Positions 62,290-64,000 of a stretch of DNA of 64,000 nucleotides are shown piece by piece (positions within the stretch are counted from its first letter, which is position 1; each line of letters starts with the position of its first letter). Both the position numbers and the translations under genes were made by a program. This DNA comes from Haematococcus lacustris. Its lineage: Eukaryota > Chlorophyta > Chlorophyceae > Chlamydomonadales > Haematococcaceae. The notes beneath the pieces are model-generated. The model made no database searches and was not told the DNA's origin. It saw nothing but the letters and a program-made list of their open reading frames with translations. The stretch lies in assembly GCA_030144725.1 (NCBI GenBank), contig JASKMD010000009.1, forward strand, positions 1,753,457-1,817,456, given 5' to 3'.

Positions 62290-64000
62290 GTCATCAAAGT
62301 CCCGGGTGGCGCTGTGCTGCGAGGGTGCAAGAAAACCCGACGCAAGCTGAAGGCACATTTCCAGCTGCGGGCCGGGATCCATTCTCAGCTCCGCGTCATC
62401 GCCTCCCTGTTTGTGTTGCGGATCTTCCTGACGTGCTTGGTGGGCTACCCCACCCCGGGGTTCCGCAGCGCCCCCACACCTCCAGCCGTGCAGCCTCCCC
62501 TAGCCCCTGATGCTGCACCCCTACCCCCACTCCCCATGCGTGCCCCTGCCCAGCCTGCAAGCATGGCTATGGACTGGGAGCCAGGGCCAGACCCTGAGCC
62601 TGAGCCTGAGCCAGAGCCCGAGCCTGCCCCAGCACCACCCACACTGCGGCCACCCAGTGCCCGCCTTGCTGCCCGCCACCCCCCACCGGCAGCACCCACT
62701 GGGCCACCTATGCCCCTGGACAGCGAAGATCCAGTCATGCTGCAGCAGCTGCAGGTGTTCTGCATGTACTTCGCCTACACCACCTTCCTCACCCCCTACA
62801 ACCAGCTGCAGCGGCGGCTTGGGCGCGCTAGGCAGAACAAGCACTTCATCCTCAAGCCAGCCTTTGACGACCCCAGCAACCAGGATCTGCTGGCCAAGCT
62901 GCAGCAGCTGGGCAGCACCAACTTCACCGGTGACCACAACACCATCAGCCATCACTCCATGCAGCTGGCGGTCGCCATGCAGCAGCACTACTCCAACCCA
63001 GGCAAGTGGTGGTGGTGCATAGACTCTGGACCTGGACCTTGACATAGACCTGACCTGACCTGACCTGACCTGACCTGACCTGACCTGACCTGACCTGACC
63101 TGACCTGACCATGACCAGCCAGGTGCTCCTCAATGCATGCGGCGCCTAGCCGGGTGTGTGTCAGCTGAACCGTGTCAACACATAATGGCTGGGCAGGCAG
63201 GGTAGGGAGGTAGGGTGGGGAGGGTAGGGAGGGTAGGGAGGTAGGGCAGGCAGGGTAGGGAGGTAGGGTGTGGTGCACACACGACACGAGACGCTGTAGC
63301 CTAGGCCAGGAGGTGTACCTGGACCCCAGGTGGGCACAGCAGCGGCTGCGTATGTACGGAGCCCAGGACAGGGCGCTGGAGCAGTTCTTCAAGAAGGTGA
63401 GGGTGGGTGGGTGGGTGGGTGGGTGGGTGGTAGGGAGGGTAAGGGACTGAGGTGGTGGGATGGCATGAGGTGAAAGAGTAGTTGACTATGCCATGCCTAA
63501 CCTGATGCCACCATGCCAGCCACCATGTGTGTGCCTTGTGTGCATGGCTGCAGTTGGAGGAGGACATGGCGGCGGTGTCCATGGAGCGCCATGGGTGTGC
63601 CAAGCAGCTGGTGGTGTTCTTTGGAGCAGCTAGCATTGGCACCAGGGGAGGTTGGGGTGCTGATGCGCTGCTGCGTGCCTGCCGCAAGGTGGTGTGCAGG
63701 CCCAGGGGCACAGACCAGCGGCGGGGCAGGGTGGTGCTTGTGGATGAGCACCGCACCACCCGGGTCAGCTCAGCAGTGAACGGCCAGCAGCCCTGTGAGA
63801 GGCAGCTGAACAAGCGCAGGGCCACCAGGCCTGCAAGCTGGAAGCCTCCTGCAGGGCAGGTAGAACAGCGCCTTGTGCGCCCAGCCTGGAGCCAGCTGCG
63901 TGACCAGCCGGTGCGGGGCATGATGTGGTGCCCTGTGGTAGCCCCCCGCAAGCCCCCGCAGGCCCCACGCAGCAGCCAGGAAGCCTCACAGCCAGCAGCC
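62290..64000 (+). CDS. Fanzor/TnpB-like RNA-guided nuclease homologue (partial, runs off the window)
   Basis: Exons: 62290-63001, 63305-63396 and 63554 to beyond 64000. The first has no ATG near its start, so an upstream exon is likely. It holds a basic segment (KKTRRKLKAHFQLRAGIHSQ), a Pro/Glu-rich linker (EPEPEPEPEPAPAPP) and a helical part (QVFCMYFAYTTFLTPYNQLQ). The donor at 63002 is GCAAGT. Then EVYLDPRWAQQRLRMYGAQD, and in the third KQLVVFFGAASIGTRGGWGA, VVLVDEHRTTRVSSAVNGQQ, PCERQL and VRGMMWCP. Relic A shows how the C-terminus should continue ([20 protein letters not shown]). The order FG.AS.G..GG, VDE.RT, Cys-containing segment and R.D.NAALN matches the RuvC-II, zinc-ribbon and RuvC-III region of TnpB/Fanzor proteins (inference). 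The paired Cys of the zinc ribbon are mostly lost (RVSSAV in place of CxxC), so activity is doubtful. Confidence 0.6.
63046..63110. repeat. CCTGA pentamer array in the intron of the Fanzor-like gene
   Basis: About 13 ACCTG/CCTGA units soon after the donor at 63002. GGGAGGTAGGGT repeats follow at 63195-63270. Confidence 0.96.

Overview
The window is nuclear DNA of a green alga, most likely a chlamydomonadalean such as Haematococcus (species inferred from remembered protein style, not proven). The evidence is GC-rich sequence, many short exons with GT..AG introns, long micro- and minisatellites inside introns, a conserved flagellar nexin-dynein subunit, and plant-type versions of the splicing and chromatin genes. 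Nothing looks prokaryotic: there are no operons, tRNAs, rRNAs or CRISPR arrays. A 500-base N gap lies at 59620-60119.

Layout. 1-3212: hexamer repeat, then an unrecognised gene on +. 3307-12267: three repeat blocks (X, Y, Z) occur on the left and again, inverted and in mirror order, on the right of an A-type cyclin gene (7842-9747, -). They belong to an unidentified mobile element with two odd ORFs. 12517-13760: a decayed Fanzor/TnpB-like gene (-) that holds two nested hAT-type MITEs. 14450-22908: DRC2/CCDC65/FAP250 (-), with a second Fanzor-like relic antisense in its first long intron. 23238-24335: ribosomal protein eS19 (+), divergent from DRC2. 25103-31034: lariat debranching enzyme DBR1 (+). 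32201-38039: a three-RRM, ELAV-like RNA-binding protein (+). 38040-43540: mostly non-coding, with a hAT transposase relic. 43544-44399: UFM1 (+), whose start codon is split by an intron. 46263-52672: GCN5 histone acetyltransferase (-), with a 990-bp TIR element in one intron. 53803-59547: GCFC/PAXBP1/ILP1-type splicing factor (-), whose N-terminus runs into the N gap. 61061-61682: 3' exons of a CmcI-like hydroxylase/methyltransferase (-). 61840-64000: the best Fanzor-like gene (+), cut by the window end.

The host genes are unrelated housekeeping genes: cell cycle, cilia, translation, intron turnover, ufmylation, chromatin and splicing. The unusual content is mobile. There are three copies of one Fanzor-like family, with a shared 3' non-coding block that could be its guide-RNA scaffold. 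There are also a small hAT MITE family caught with 8-bp target duplications and related empty sites, and the mirrored element around the cyclin gene. Exon coordinates were read by eye from splice signals, reading phase and family similarity. No alignment was run.
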